From JADFQT01 sp965216025 (lineage in GTDB: Bacteria; Chloroflexota; Dehalococcoidia; Lucifugimonadales; UBA3495), in the NCBI GenBank assembly GCA_965216025.1, contig CBDCEX010000013.1, positions 186,001 through 250,000 of the forward strand: DNA of 64,000 nucleotides. Direction: 5' to 3'. Shown here piece after piece: positions 8,984 to 18,737 of this stretch. The notes below the pieces were generated by a model. It was not told the origin of the DNA, did not search any database, and saw only the letters and a list, made by a program, of their open reading frames with translations. Position 1 is the stretch's first letter. Every line of letters starts with the position of its first letter. A program made the position numbers and the translations under genes.

Positions 8984-10142
8984 CTAAACCAAAGCCAAGG
9001 TGGGAACTACATTTTGCAGCGATGGCAAAGGTAGGGAAGGTGTAAAAATCAATGCATCGGCTCGAGCTTGTAACAGGGTTCGGCAGCGATGTTTCACTTC
9101 ATCCTTACGGTGAGCTAGTCCGCCGAAGAATGCATTCATCTTCTCTTGGACTTGGGCTTTTGTTCCCAGGCATTCGTTGGCCGTGACCTCTTCCCTGGCC
9201 CAGTCCCAGACGGCTTCGTCGGCATTGAAGTCTGGGCTGTAGGCCGGTAAGGCCACCAGCCTCAGCTGCAAGTCAGGGGTGGTCAAATAGCTGCGAATCG
9301 CTTCTCCTCGGTGGGCTGGCCCATTGTCCCAAATCACTACCAGAGGTCCAGGATGGTTTGCTCTTAGCTGCTGTAAAAAGGCGGTGGAGGTCTCGGCATT
9401 GCTGTTGCCGGCTATTTCCATGGCTTCCACCTCCCCAGCCTCCAAGCAAACTCCCGAGTAGTAGCAGGCCTTCTCTCCCCACCAAGGACTGGTAGAGTCC
9501 ACCAGGGCCGGCTCTCCCTTGAGCACCCATTTCCCCCTCAGATCGGCATCGGCCCGAAAGTGGGCTTCGTCTACGAAGAAGATTTTGGCCCCACTCTCTT
9601 GGGCCTCCTCTCGGATTTGGCGGTACTGGAGGACGAAGGCTTTCCGCGCTTCATCCTTGGCTTTCAGGAGGCGTTTCTTGGGTCGCTTCAGCACGAAGCC
9701 CAACCGATGGAGGTAGTTCAAGCAACTGCTCCGACTCAGCCCCAGGTCAAAGCTCTGCTTGAGAAATTGCCTTACTACTTTCCAGTTCCAGTTGGACAAT
9801 TCAATCCCCGCCTCCCCAGGCGGATTTTGCACCGCAGACTTCAGTTGGTTCTGTTGACCTCGGTTCAAGACGGGGGGAACCCCCAGTCTGTTCAAAGACC
9901 AAACCTTGGGCCCCGCCTCGGCGAAAGTTGGCCAGCCAGTTTCCAATGGTATGAGGCTCTCTGTCCAAAGCCTCAGCCACCTGGATAGCCGACCACCCTT
10001 GGGCCAACAACCATAGCCCGTGCCATCGCTCTCGCTCTCGAGGTGTTGGCGCTCGATACATCCTTTCCCGTAAGTCACCTACATTGAGTTGCCACTCTTC
10101 CATGAGTTGCACTATTTCCTTCATCCCTTCCACCACCGCCAC
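8984..10142 (-). pseudogene. IS630-family transposase, +1 frameshift
   Basis: The N-terminal HTH part (PTPRERERWHGLWLLAQG, then IGNWLANFRRGG) is in one frame from 10142. The DDE part (IFFVDEAHF, VVIWDNGPAHRG, LPAYSPDFNADEAVWDW) is in another. The crossover is a run of six C on the coding strand (+ strand G at 9872-9877); five C would give one 386-codon frame. The DDE residues are all present. The stop TAG uses the TA target duplication plus the flanking G. Confidence 0.85.
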
Positions 10143-10214
10143 TCGACTTCTTTTACAGAATATCGCAACTCCTCTTCGGGTTCGCTTTATGTAGGTTTCA
10201 CCTTAGCTTTGGTT
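8987..10214 (-). mobile_element. IS630-family IS inserted in a stop codon
   Basis: Inverted tips AACCAAAGCCAAGGTG (left) and CACCTTAGCTTTGGTT (right) are bordered by the TA duplication typical of IS630 (8985-8986 and 10215-10216). Removing the element and one TA restores TTC TAG at the end of the neighbouring ThDP-enzyme gene, so the IS landed in the TA of that stop codon. Confidence 0.9.
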
Positions 10215-11860
10215 TAGAAGGCCCGCTTGTGGGAGGTGTCGACCTCCGCAGAGGTGATGAACTCCAACAGAACCGGCTTACCGTCTTCAGTCATCTGGCG
10301 AGCCCGCTGGAAGGCCGGCCCAATCTCCTCCGGGTTTTCAATGCGCTCGGCGTAGCCGCCCATCGCCCGCCCCATATCGGCGTAATTGCCTCCCAGGTCC
10401 CTGGTTCCGAACAGCTCGTGGGATGTAGCCATTGACGCCGTTTCCACCGCCATGGTGGAATTGTTGAGCACGACAGTTATGATGGGAATGCCCGCCCGAG
10501 CCGCCGTCTCGAAGTCCAGCCCGGTCATGCCGAAAGCCGCATCCCCCATGAAGTTGACGCAAACCTTTTCTGGTTTAGCCAGCTTGGCGCCGATGTTCAA
10601 CCCCAGTCCGGTGCCCAGGCCGTGGGACTTGCCCCATCCCAGGTAGCTTCTGGCGCCCTCGGAACGGTAGAAGGGCATAATCTGGTCCCGCGGACTGCCG
10701 GAATCGTGGGTGACAATGGCGTCCTGGGGAGGATTGGTGTGCATAAACTCCCAAATAACCCGGTAGGGATTTATCGGCTGGCCCCGGTAGCTAAGCTTGT
10801 CTCTCCACTCGTTGAGCCAGGCATCTCGCTCCGATTTAATCTCTTGGGACGTAGCTTGATCACCCTTTCTTCGCTCGCCCACTATTTCCCGGCAGGCCTC
10901 TATCATCTGCCTCAACACCAGCTTGGCGTCCCCAACAATAGGATAGTCAATGTTGTAGTCCTTGTTGATATCCCGGGGATCGTTGGTGGCCTGGATCATC
11001 GTCTTACCCGGGGGGATATTCATGGACATGCCATGCCGGGTAAAGCTGCAGCCGATGCCAAAAACCAGGTCGGCACGCCGCATGAAGTGATGCAACGGAC
11101 CGGACATGACTCCGGAGCCGCTGCCTAAAGCTAAAGGATGGGTCTCCGGAAAGGCGCTCTTGCCCAGCAGGGTGGACATTACCGGCGCCGACAGCAACTC
11201 CGCCAGTTCCACCAGCTCCTCGCTGGCGCCGGCGTACAACACCCCCTGCCCGGCATGGATCACCGGGTATTTGGCGTTGCACAAGGCCTGAGCCGCCGCT
11301 TCGACATCCCGGGGATTCCCCGCCGACCCCAAATGCTTGAAGGTCTTGCCCCAGAATATCGTCTCCTCCGCCACCTCTTCCAAAGCGATGTCCGAGGGGA
11401 TTTCGACCATCACCGGCCCTGGCCGGCCCTGGTATAGCCCAGCGAAGGCGCGCCGCATTACCTCTGAGGTGCGATTGGGAGCGTTGATCTGCTCCACATT
11501 CTTGGTCACGCCCGCATAATTGGTCGCCGAGCTGAAATGGGGTAGGATACCCTGGCGCTCCCGAGGATGACCGGTGGGCAATATAAGAATGGGTGTGGAG
11601 TCGGAATAGGCGGTGGCCACCCCGGCGTAGGCGTTCTCGGCCCCCGGGCCGGATTGCATGGCGAACACGCCCATTTTGTCCCCGTTGGTCACCCGGCTGT
11701 AGCCGTCGGCGATCCCAACACCCACCCTTTCCTGGCGGCAAATTATGGGCCGTATGCCGGCTGCCGCCACCGATTCTATTACCGGAGTGGTGGGGAAGCA
11801 ACTGAGATACTCCACACCCTCTCGTTTCAGTATTTCCGCGATCAAGTCTACAGTGTTCAT
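10214..11860 (-). CDS. ThDP-dependent enzyme of the acetolactate synthase/decarboxylase family
   Basis: 548 aa from ATG 11860; GAGGGTG lies just upstream, and the longer frame to 11938 lacks a ribosome site. The N-terminal Pyr domain has the activating glutamate (ICRQERVGVGIADGYSR). The middle domain follows (residues about 190-330). The C-terminal PP domain has GDAAFGM...NNSTMAVE, the Mg-ThDP motif. It resembles acetolactate synthase, sulfoacetaldehyde acetyltransferase and benzoylformate decarboxylase-like proteins; the substrate cannot be assigned. Its stop codon is TAA formed by the IS630 insertion, replacing an original TAG. Confidence 0.8.
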   Translation of the reverse strand: MNTVDLIAEILKREGVEYLSCFPTTPVIESVAAAGIRPIICRQERVGVGIADGYSRVTNGDKMGVFAMQSGPGAENAYAGVATAYSDSTPILILPTGHPRERQGILPHFSSATNYAGVTKNVEQINAPNRTSEVMRRAFAGLYQGRPGPVMVEIPSDIALEEVAEETIFWGKTFKHLGSAGNPRDVEAAAQALCNAKYPVIHAGQGVLYAGASEELVELAELLSAPVMSTLLGKSAFPETHPLALGSGSGVMSGPLHHFMRRADLVFGIGCSFTRHGMSMNIPPGKTMIQATNDPRDINKDYNIDYPIVGDAKLVLRQMIEACREIVGERRKGDQATSQEIKSERDAWLNEWRDKLSYRGQPINPYRVIWEFMHTNPPQDAIVTHDSGSPRDQIMPFYRSEGARSYLGWGKSHGLGTGLGLNIGAKLAKPEKVCVNFMGDAAFGMTGLDFETAARAGIPIITVVLNNSTMAVETASMATSHELFGTRDLGGNYADMGRAMGGYAERIENPEEIGPAFQRARQMTEDGKPVLLEFITSAEVDTSHKRAF

Positions 11861-12064
11861 ACCACACCCTCTACGTCTACCAACTTCCCTAGGGCTGGCC
11901 CAAGGTTTGCCGGGAGACGCGTGAATTGACTGAGCCACTAGGTTAGGGGGAACAGCGGGAGTATAACACGATTTAGGATGGACTCGATTCTCGCCAGTAT
12001 CATTGCGAGGGCTGGGGCGTTTCGATTCCGGGGGTGATTCCAGTTAGTTTCGGGCCGCCCCATC

Positions 12065-12092
12065 AAAAACTCCCCGCTGTTGGGACGGGGAG
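12065..12092 (-). terminator. Rho-independent terminator after the response regulator
   Basis: On the minus strand CTCCCCG pairs with CGGGGAG (7 bp, 9-nt loop; + strand 12070-12076 and 12086-12092), followed by TTTTTG (12065-12069). It lies about 40 bp past the regulator stop. Confidence 0.8.
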
Positions 12093-12131
12093 TCGCGAGG
12101 ATCCACCGAGGTCTATTTGCCAGGTAGCTGT

Positions 12132-12818
12132 TCAGGCCGCGAATTTATAACCGCAACCCCGTTCGCTGAAAATGTATTTCGGCTTACCCGCCGACTCGCC
12201 CAGCTTCTGCCGCAGATGCTGAATGTGCACTTTCAACGAGTTGCGTGAGCCCTCATCCTCCTCTCCCCACACCTGGCAGGCCAGCTGAGAATGAGACATG
12301 ACCCTCTTGGGGTTGTTGACCAGACAGCGCAAAAGTTCAAACTCGGTGAAGGTAAGCTTCACCTCGTCTCCGCCCATTCTGACTTCATTGGCGTCGAAAT
12401 TGATATACAAGTGGCCGGAAACAAAGGGTTGGGAACTCTTGACCAGGGGCAATCGTTGTGTCCTTCTGAAGATGGCGACCATGCGGGCCAATAATTCCTG
12501 GGCGCCCACCGGTTGGTCCATGCAATCATCAGCCCCGGCGTCCAAGGCTCGAATCAGGTCCTCCTCATCGTCAGTGGGAATGGTCATAATGACCGGGACG
12601 GCGGAGAAAGCGCGGAGCTCCCGGCAAAGGCTATAGCCGGAACCGCCGTACAAACTGGAATCCAGCACCACCAGATCCGGAGCCTCATGACTGATTAGAT
12701 TCAGCAAATCTTCCCGGTCTTCCGGGAAGCACATTTCACCATGGGGCCAGCGGAGGGAGAGGCAAATCCCCACCGCTTCTATGGTCCCTGGGTCATTGTC
12801 GGCTACCAGAATCTTCAT
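12132..12818 (-). CDS. OmpR/PhoB-type response regulator (atypical receiver)
   Basis: 228 aa. The receiver domain is residues 1-115, with phosphoacceptor D53 (VVLDSSLYGG) and the switch residue T79. The conserved lysine is replaced (Q102 in MDQPVG), and the acidic pair reads D7-N8-D9. The winged-helix DNA-binding domain is residues about 130-228 (LTFTEFELLRCL, NSLKVHIQHLRQKLG, RGCGYKF). No histidine kinase is nearby, so it is an orphan. Loss of the lysine suggests altered or phosphorylation-independent switching. A terminator follows. Confidence 0.9.
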   Translation of the reverse strand: MKILVADNDPGTIEAVGICLSLRWPHGEMCFPEDREDLLNLISHEAPDLVVLDSSLYGGSGYSLCRELRAFSAVPVIMTIPTDDEEDLIRALDAGADDCMDQPVGAQELLARMVAIFRRTQRLPLVKSSQPFVSGHLYINFDANEVRMGGDEVKLTFTEFELLRCLVNNPKRVMSHSQLACQVWGEEDEGSRNSLKVHIQHLRQKLGESAGKPKYIFSERGCGYKFAA

Positions 12819-12879
12819 CTTACAACCACAGGGGTATAACTACCCGTCCTGTGCTGCTGGTATCCCCTCGTTGCTGAGG

Positions 12880-13263
12880 TGGCCCTATACTAAAGGGCGG
12901 GAGCCGGACCCGCTACAAACCCACATCACCGAGATGGTAGGCAACTTTGCCGCACATTTGACCCGGGATGAGATGGCCTATGGCGCCCAGGAGCGGGGGC
13001 TCAACTGGGGATCGATTCGGGCGCCCGATGAACTGGTGGATGAGGGCCACCTGAATGATCGCGGCTTTCGGGTGGAGGTTCCCCATCCTGAGCTGGACCG
13101 GAGCTTCAAATACCCCGGTCCCGCCGGTATATACAACGGCTCACCCTGGCGAATATCAAGACGGGCCCCCTTGATCGGGGAGCACAACGAGGAGATTTAC
13201 TGCGGGGAACTGGGGCTTCAAAGGACGGAGTTGGCTTACCTGGCGGAATCGGGAGTGGTGTAG
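12880..13263 (+). pseudogene. C-terminal fragment of a CaiB/BaiF CoA-transferase
   Basis: From about 12890 the sequence matches the last third of family III CoA-transferases: RDEMAYGAQERGLNWGSIRAP, then FRVEVPHPELDRSFKYPGP, ISRRAPLIGEHNEE and the end LAYLAESGVV. The first two thirds, including the catalytic region, are absent and no start codon or ribosome site precedes it. It is a remnant, next to the oppositely oriented regulator gene, and shows that more CaiB paralogues once existed here. Confidence 0.75.
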
Positions 13264-13357
13264 GCCGCCGCGAATTATCGGTCTAAAGCATGTCCTCCGA
13301 AGGGACTGGATTGTCTTCATGTCGGCGGCCACCGCCAAACCATGCTGGCACATCCTG

Positions 13358-13666
13358 CTATTGCGGTTCGAACATCTCATAAAACTCGATGTAGCTTTCC
13401 TCCACGAATTCATTCATCTGCTGCGACACAGGCCTGATCTCCTCCGGCATTGGGTTACCTTCGCGGTAGGGTGACTCTAACACTGGCGCCGTCCAGTCCA
13501 TATAGACCGTATTGGCAGGTCCCGGTACAGTGCCACCGCTGGTATATACCCTTATCGGAGAGCGCTGACCGGCGTTTTCATAAGCCTTGCCAATCTTCGT
13601 GATCTGCTCCGCCGCCCTTCGAGCTGTCCCTGGTTTACATCTGAAAACCCGCCGAATTAGGTACAT
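13358..13666 (-). CDS. Small hypothetical protein, possible dimeric alpha-beta barrel
   Basis: 102 aa, starting at ATG 13666 behind a strong AAGGAGG. It begins MYLIRRVFRCKPGTARRA and contains ENAGQRSPIRVYTSGGTVPG and a Glu-rich end (EESYIEFYEMFEPQ). The pattern of a short first strand, a helix and alternating strands resembles NIPSNAP/dabb-like ferredoxin-fold proteins, but this is a fold guess only. Monocistronic, between a CaiB remnant and a palindromic repeat. Confidence 0.65.
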   Translation of the reverse strand: MYLIRRVFRCKPGTARRAAEQITKIGKAYENAGQRSPIRVYTSGGTVPGPANTVYMDWTAPVLESPYREGNPMPEEIRPVSQQMNEFVEESYIEFYEMFEPQ

Positions 13667-13701
13667 GGGAGTCCTCCTTCAGTTAATCTAGTCTTGCGCC
13701 C

Positions 13702-13760
13702 GCCCTTCGACAGGCTCAGGGCGAACGGTTTCCTTCCGTTCGTGGTGAGCTTGTCGATCC
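13702..13760. repeat. Palindromic intergenic repeat, copy 2
   Basis: Same CCCTTCGACAGGCTCAGGGCGAACGG arm and complementary arm as at 8896-8963, lying between the small hypothetical gene and the broken cupin gene. Confidence 0.75.
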
Positions 13761-14154
13761 ACAGCGGGGGGTTTCTGATAAGCCCCCAGTGTGCTTCCTC
13801 CCGGAGCGGCCTCACACAGGCCAATTCTACTCCATCGGGACTCTTTCGAACTGGGTCTTGGGGAATATGGCCAACAACCTTGCGGTAGCGCCGGACCGGT
13901 TTTCGAACCCGTGCTTGACACCTGCAGGGGCCAGGACAGTGTCTCCCTCTCCTAGCGTAACTACCTGGTCACCCAGAATTGCTTCCAGACTGCCCTCCAC
14001 GATGACCATGTCCTCTTCGCTGTCGGGGTGGATGTGGGTGGTGACCCGACCTCCAGGTCCGATTTCCAGGTGGCTGATGTATAACGACAGGGCACCCTGG
14101 GTAGCGTCGACGAGGACCGCCCGCTCGACCACGGGATATCCCACTTCCGTGGTT

Positions 14155-15585
14155 GTAAGTGTTCAGATTTGAGGGGAAGCGAGCAACCGGCGGCATTCCA
14201 GGAGGGGATTGAGACCTCTGGCCCGCCAGGTGCCAAAGAGGGATGCCAAGGTCATCTTGCTGTCGGTGCCCTGCCCTGAGCGGGTGCCGCCGCTGATCTT
14301 GCGACTGGTTACCAGATGCCGCAGGCTCCGCTCGGCGGCGTTGTTGTCTGAGGGCACGGCTGGGTCCGACACGAAGACAAACAGTTCCTTGATGAACCGT
14401 TCCATGCGCCGGCAGAGCTTGGCCTGAACCGCCAGGGGATCTTTAAGGAAAGGCCGTGCCAAGACCATTAGTTTCTCCTCCAGCATTAGCTGGGTGCGAT
14501 GGCCTGGCTGGGCTCGGGGAAGGACCGAGGCCTTGGCCTCCGTGTAGACCTGGTGAACCGCCTCGGCCCACTGAGCCAGCCCAGCGTCTTCTGGGTACAA
14601 CCCTTTCAGGTCATGGATATCCCGCAGCAGATGAGCCCAGCACCGTTGCTTCAGGCCCGGGTAGTGGTTATAGGCGGCGTAGAAATCACTGACCAACACT
14701 CCGCTGAAGGAGGAATCCAGCACCTCATCCACCACCCCCTTATCCCGACCCCGACGCAGGAAGTATCGTTCGCTGGGAGTGCTGAAGGTCCAAACATAGC
14801 CGTTGCTCCCGTCCTGGCGCCAGCCGGTTTCGTCGCCCTGCACCACGGGACTGGCGCGGACTTGCTCGAGCACCTCTCGCACCGCCGTCTCAGCCTGACG
14901 GGCTACTCCATGGACGGCCTGGACGATGGCACCAACACTCAGGTGCAACTGATGGACGGTCTCCAGGTACCATTGGATGATTCTTATGGGCAACCGTCCC
15001 TCCTCCCGCAGGGTCACCATCAGGCTTACCAGATTGACCCCCAGGCGCTGCTGGCCCAGAACCACCCCCTGCAGGGCCTCTTTGGGCAGCCGGCGCCGCT
15101 GGCATACCGGACAGATGCGGGCTACCAGGGCGTGCTCGGTCACTTCTACCGGAGCCACCGGTAGCTCAATGACTTCCCGAGTTCGCTGTACCCATCCGCC
15201 GTTCAGGTGAGTCCCGCAGTCGGGACAGACCGCCACGGCATGCTCCACCCGCCGGGTAGGAGTCATGCGCTGGCGGGCGAAGCCATGGCGGCGCGGCTTT
15301 CTGGGCTCCTTTTTCTCCGGCGCTTGCCGGCTGGAGTGCGGCTGATTACCCGGCATCCCCGACGACCCGCGCCGGTTGGGACGGGATTCCAGAACCCCAA
15401 TCCGCCTTTGCAAATCGGCAATGACTGCCCGCTGGCCGGCAATTATCTCCAGCAGAGTTTCGCGACTCGCCGCGTTCAGGTCTAGTTCAGTGTCCACCTC
15501 CCTGGTATGCCACAACTCCCCCGGCCATGCCAGCGTTTTTCCAACGGCTTTGAGCCAATTCACCTCATCAAGTCTGAACAGTTAC
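14155..15585 (-). mobile_element. IS66-family IS, copy A (1431 bp)
   Basis: Tips are GTAAGTGTTCAGATTTG and the complement of GTAACTGTTCAGACTTG. The 8-bp target duplication CCGTGGTT is at 14147-14154 and 15586-15593. It carries only the TnpC-type gene, without tnpA/tnpB. It interrupts the cupin gene. Copy B (33834-35264) is nearly identical. Confidence 0.95.
14163..15563 (-). CDS. IS66-family transposase (TnpC), copy A
   Basis: 466 aa, intact. An N-terminal leucine-zipper-like region (RQAVIADLQRRIGVLE) is followed by an Arg-rich linker, a zinc-binding Cys cluster (CPDCGTHL ... CPVCQRRR), and the DDE core with VQGDETGWRQDG, LVSDFYAAYN and SDNNAAERSLRHL. The GTG start lies 22 bp inside the element. 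It differs from copy B at one visible residue (Ser versus Phe in VLESRPN). Confidence 0.95.
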   Translation of the reverse strand: MNWLKAVGKTLAWPGELWHTREVDTELDLNAASRETLLEIIAGQRAVIADLQRRIGVLESRPNRRGSSGMPGNQPHSSRQAPEKKEPRKPRRHGFARQRMTPTRRVEHAVAVCPDCGTHLNGGWVQRTREVIELPVAPVEVTEHALVARICPVCQRRRLPKEALQGVVLGQQRLGVNLVSLMVTLREEGRLPIRIIQWYLETVHQLHLSVGAIVQAVHGVARQAETAVREVLEQVRASPVVQGDETGWRQDGSNGYVWTFSTPSERYFLRRGRDKGVVDEVLDSSFSGVLVSDFYAAYNHYPGLKQRCWAHLLRDIHDLKGLYPEDAGLAQWAEAVHQVYTEAKASVLPRAQPGHRTQLMLEEKLMVLARPFLKDPLAVQAKLCRRMERFIKELFVFVSDPAVPSDNNAAERSLRHLVTSRKISGGTRSGQGTDSKMTLASLFGTWRARGLNPLLECRRLLASPQI

Positions 15586-15761
15586 CCGTGGTTGCATCAG
15601 CTTGACTTATGATGGGCATCGTCTTTCCTCCCCAGCAAATACAGTGATTGCTGACCGTTGCTCGGACTGATAACTCTTTGTTGGCGGGATTAGGGGAAGC
15701 CTGATATGAGACCCCTAATCCCCTCACCCCGGCAAAACACCTGTAGCAAGGCGTACGAGGA

Positions 15762-15974
15762 TCATGACGCGGGCACCAAGGGTCTAACCTCCGCCTGGAA
15801 GCGCTCCATGGTCCGGAACTTGTCGGCAAAGGACTCGCCGGGTATCTCTAAATCGGGATTGCCCAGATCAAACTGATTCCTCCAACCATGTGACCCTGTG
15901 GGATGGCTCGAACTATAAAAGGGCAGCCTGAGGGCGTCAACTGCATCCGATTCACTCAACTGACCCACTCCCAT
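15762..15974 (-). CDS. Possible small or fragmentary hypothetical protein
   Basis: A 70-codon frame. The second half (DLGNPDLEIPGESFADKFRTMERFQ) has protein-like composition, but the first half does not and there is no clear ribosome site. It could be the 3' remnant of a larger gene lost when IS elements entered the area. Family not recognised. Confidence 0.25.
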   Translation of the reverse strand: MGVGQLSESDAVDALRLPFYSSSHPTGSHGWRNQFDLGNPDLEIPGESFADKFRTMERFQAEVRPLVPAS

Positions 15975-16027
15975 AGGGTAACCACCCCCCTGACGAGCGT
16001 AAAAGTCTAGAATTGCCTGCCCCTGCC

Positions 16028-17300
16028 CAGGGCCTTTTCATTCTCCTGCCTGGTAGGTAAAGCCCATCATGTCGAAAGCTTCGCTGAGATGGGCATTGTG
16101 GCGGCGTAGGGCAGCGGCTACGTTGGAATGCCCAGCCCGACGTACCAAGCTGATGACCAGGTTTCGCAGGCCCGCCAGCACCTGAGGGGCGGCCCCAGTG
16201 CGCACCTGAGAGCGGTCCTCGTCGAAGGTCACATCCCGTACCCAGTGGAGGCGGTTCTCGATGCCCCAGTGCCCACGGGAAAGGCTCAACAATCGCCTGG
16301 CATCGGCATCAGTGGCTGGGAGACTGCTAATTGCATAGCTCACAGCCACCTGTTTCTTGCCCTTCACGACCCGCTCGCGCTCTAGCCGACACACCTGTTG
16401 CAGATGCGGCCACGCTTCCCCGACCGTCCCAGCGCTGCCCACGTAGCCATTTAGCTCTGGGTCGGCCAAGGCCCACAACTCTCGCCGCTCCAGCCGCCCA
16501 TGACGCCGCTTTACTGGAGCATCGGCCCAGACCGTCAGCTTGGCCCCGCGTGCTCGCCACTCCGCTGCCAGCCAGGGAGGTACGGTTGGGCCACCAGCCC
16601 TCTCAGTTCCTAGCAGGGGAAAAAGCCACCTCCAGGTCTCGGCGCAAGGTGGGCTGATTCTCTTTAACTGGCAGCAGATACTCTCCGCCGCCTGCCACAA
16701 TCTGCTCACAGACTTTCCGTTGGGTCAGTAAGGCATCAGCCACTACTACCCGACCCTTCAGGGGTACCTGGCCCAATACTTCTTTGACCGCCGCCAATTC
16801 TTCCCCTTTGCCCGGCGCAGCTACCTGCGCCAGCACTGCCCCAGCGCGGCTAGCGTAGGCCGACACCAGATGGACCCCGGGTATCTCTTGGCCGTGGACC
16901 CCTCGCAAGGTTTTCCCGTCCAGGGACAGGGGGTCATCCGCCTCTACCCCGCTATTTGCCAGCCAGTTGCCGACTTCTGCCTCAAAGGCCGCCACGTCCA
17001 GGCCCTTGAACACCCGGTGGAGGGTGGCCACGCAGGGTGTCTTCTCCTGGCTGAACCCCAAAAGCTGCGCCGTAGCACCCCCTTGGTCCCGCCCCCATTG
17101 AGCTATGGCGTATAAGCTGCGGGCGCCGCACAGCATGGCACAGGTGGCCAAGGCCAGGATCGCCCCCAAAGAGTGGCGTCGCCCTTGGCTACTCCGGAAG
17201 TCAGGCACCAAATCCAGCGTTTCTCTCAAAGTCATCATCCTCCCCTCCCGCTTAAACTGGTAATAATTTTATACTATTTTGAGAAAATGAAAAGGCCCTG
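16028..17300 (-). mobile_element. ISAs1-family IS, copy 1 (1273 bp)
   Basis: Tips are CAGGGCCTTTTCATT and its complement AATGAAAAGGCCCTG. The 10-bp target duplication TGCCCCTGCC is at 16018-16027 and 17301-17310. The second copy at 49460-50732 has the same length. Inserted in non-coding DNA next to an IS1380 transposase. Confidence 0.95.
16038..17238 (-). CDS. ISAs1-family transposase in two overlapping frames, copy 1
   Basis: The upstream frame (17238-16603, 211 aa) has LSLDGKTLRGVHGQ with the first catalytic D and VVVADALLTQRK with the second. The downstream frame (to 16038) has GHWGIENRLHWVRDVTFDED with the catalytic E. The frames join by a +1 shift at CTTTTTCCCC on the coding strand (16616-16624); the total, 1201 nt, is one base over a multiple of three. 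The same arrangement occurs in the second copy, so the shift predates or tolerates transposition. Confidence 0.85.
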
Positions 17301-17388
17301 TGCCCCTGCCCAAGCGTCTCCCTCGGGGTGGTCTATTTACCCCGGACTACCCCATAACTGTCCGAAATACCTGTGCTCTCAAAGCAGG

Positions 17389-18737
17389 CTAGCCAGGTGC
17401 CAGCCGAAGCCGGCTGATCCGTTCTAGTATCCCGGTCAGCATTTCCCTGGTTACCAGCACCTCGGCAAGCTGAAACACCAGCCTCCTTGCGTGGCGTACC
17501 AGTCGCCCACCCGTCTTGATCAGCCTGGTCTGAAGACTGGTCAGAGTCCAGTGCTTCATATCCTCCGGCAACACCAGCCTTCTCATAAAGTTGCCCAGGT
17601 TGTAAGTCAGGACGAACAGCCATAGTCTCACCTGGTTGGCCACGAACTTGTGGCAGGAAAGCCGGGTCCAGTTCAGGGCGTACTTGCCCTCCTTGATCCA
17701 CTGCTCCGCCGTGCCACGGCCATTGTAAAAGCGGACTATTCCTTTGGGTGGATAGCTCAGGTTGGTCACGATGAAACCAACCCTGGGAAATAGCTCCCCC
17801 TGATGCCACTCTACTTTAGCCACCACTCGCCTGGGCAAGTGCCAACTCTGGGCCTGATAGGCAAAGTCATGGTAGGAGACGATAGGCTCCCGGGATGGCC
17901 ATTCGGTAGGACGCTCCAGCAAGGGTTGGATCTGCTCCTGAATTACCTGATTGGCGGGAAGCCGGATGGCGTACCCGATCTTTCCTTGTTCCAGATACTC
18001 GTATAGCTCCGGCTTGGCAAAAGCAGCGTCACCCCGGAACAGCAACCGCAGTCCTTTCTTCTGGTATCCTTTCACCACCGGCTCAAGGAGTTCCTGCCAG
18101 CCATCGGCACTATGCACGTTTCCGGGTCGTAGCGTCGCTCCTTCGCAATCCCCAAACTGGTTGAACAGAAAGAGGGGATGATAGCAGACACACTCGAAGT
18201 GCCCGTTGTAGGCGGCTCCTTCCTGCTGACCATGCACTGGACTCTCCGAACTGTCCATGTCCAGAATCACTCGCCGGTGTGGAGTGTGAGCCATGGCCAG
18301 CTCCACCCACTGGGGATTCATCAGGGCCAGCCCCTTTAGGTTGTCCTCTTGAGTCAGAGTCTCCGTCTCAAAACGGCTCATGGCCCCTGTTGGTTCATGG
18401 TGTTGGTTCTGGCGGCGTTGCGGTCTGAGCCTTGCCAGCCCACGACAACTCTCATGGCTGGGTCTTGGGAAAGACGTTCTGCATCGTTGGTATCATCGTA
18501 GCCGGCCAAGCGGCTGTAGATGGACTGGCGGAGCAGAGGGACCAGGTGGTGGAGGATGTTGCGGCCGGTACGGCTTTCCTGGAGATAGTCGGAGGCTATG
18601 GGGGTAAGGTCCAGGGCGTCATCCAGTTCTCGGAATGCCAGCAGTCCGGCGTCGGAGGTGATGGTGGCACCATGTAACTCCAGCCGGATTTGGGGATTGA
18701 ATTGGAGCCGAAGAGAGGCCTTTTCGCGGTCACCCAT
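17389..18737 (-). pseudogene. IS1380-family transposase, frameshifted (copy 1)
   Basis: The N-terminal frame (18737-18378: ATITSDAGLLAFRELDD, YSRLAGYDDTNDAERLS) and the C-terminal frame (18381-17389: VILDMDSSESPVHGQQEG, LLFRGDAAFAKPELYEYLE, FYNGRGTAEQWIKEGK) overlap by four bases at ATGA (18378-18381). Against the second copy at 57517-60147 a one-base loss near 18375-18395 explains the split (1349 nt, two over a multiple of three). The catalytic region is otherwise complete. Clear terminal repeats of the element were not found. Confidence 0.8.

Larger units (their letters stand above)
13827..15619 (-). pseudogene. Cupin-domain protein split by IS66
   Basis: The C-terminal part (13827-14154) is a single cupin: GGRVTTHIHPDSEEDMVIVEG is motif 1 with H, H and E ligands, and VLAPAGVKHGFENRS is motif 2 with the second H. 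The true start is ATG 15619 (MPIISQADATT), with GGGGAGG upstream, on the other side of the IS. Removing IS66 copy A and one CCGTGGTT duplication rejoins a 354-bp frame, 117 aa. Such small cupins bind a metal and act as enzymes or sensors; the substrate is unknown. The broken copy has only a weak GTG start at 14144. Confidence 0.85.
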
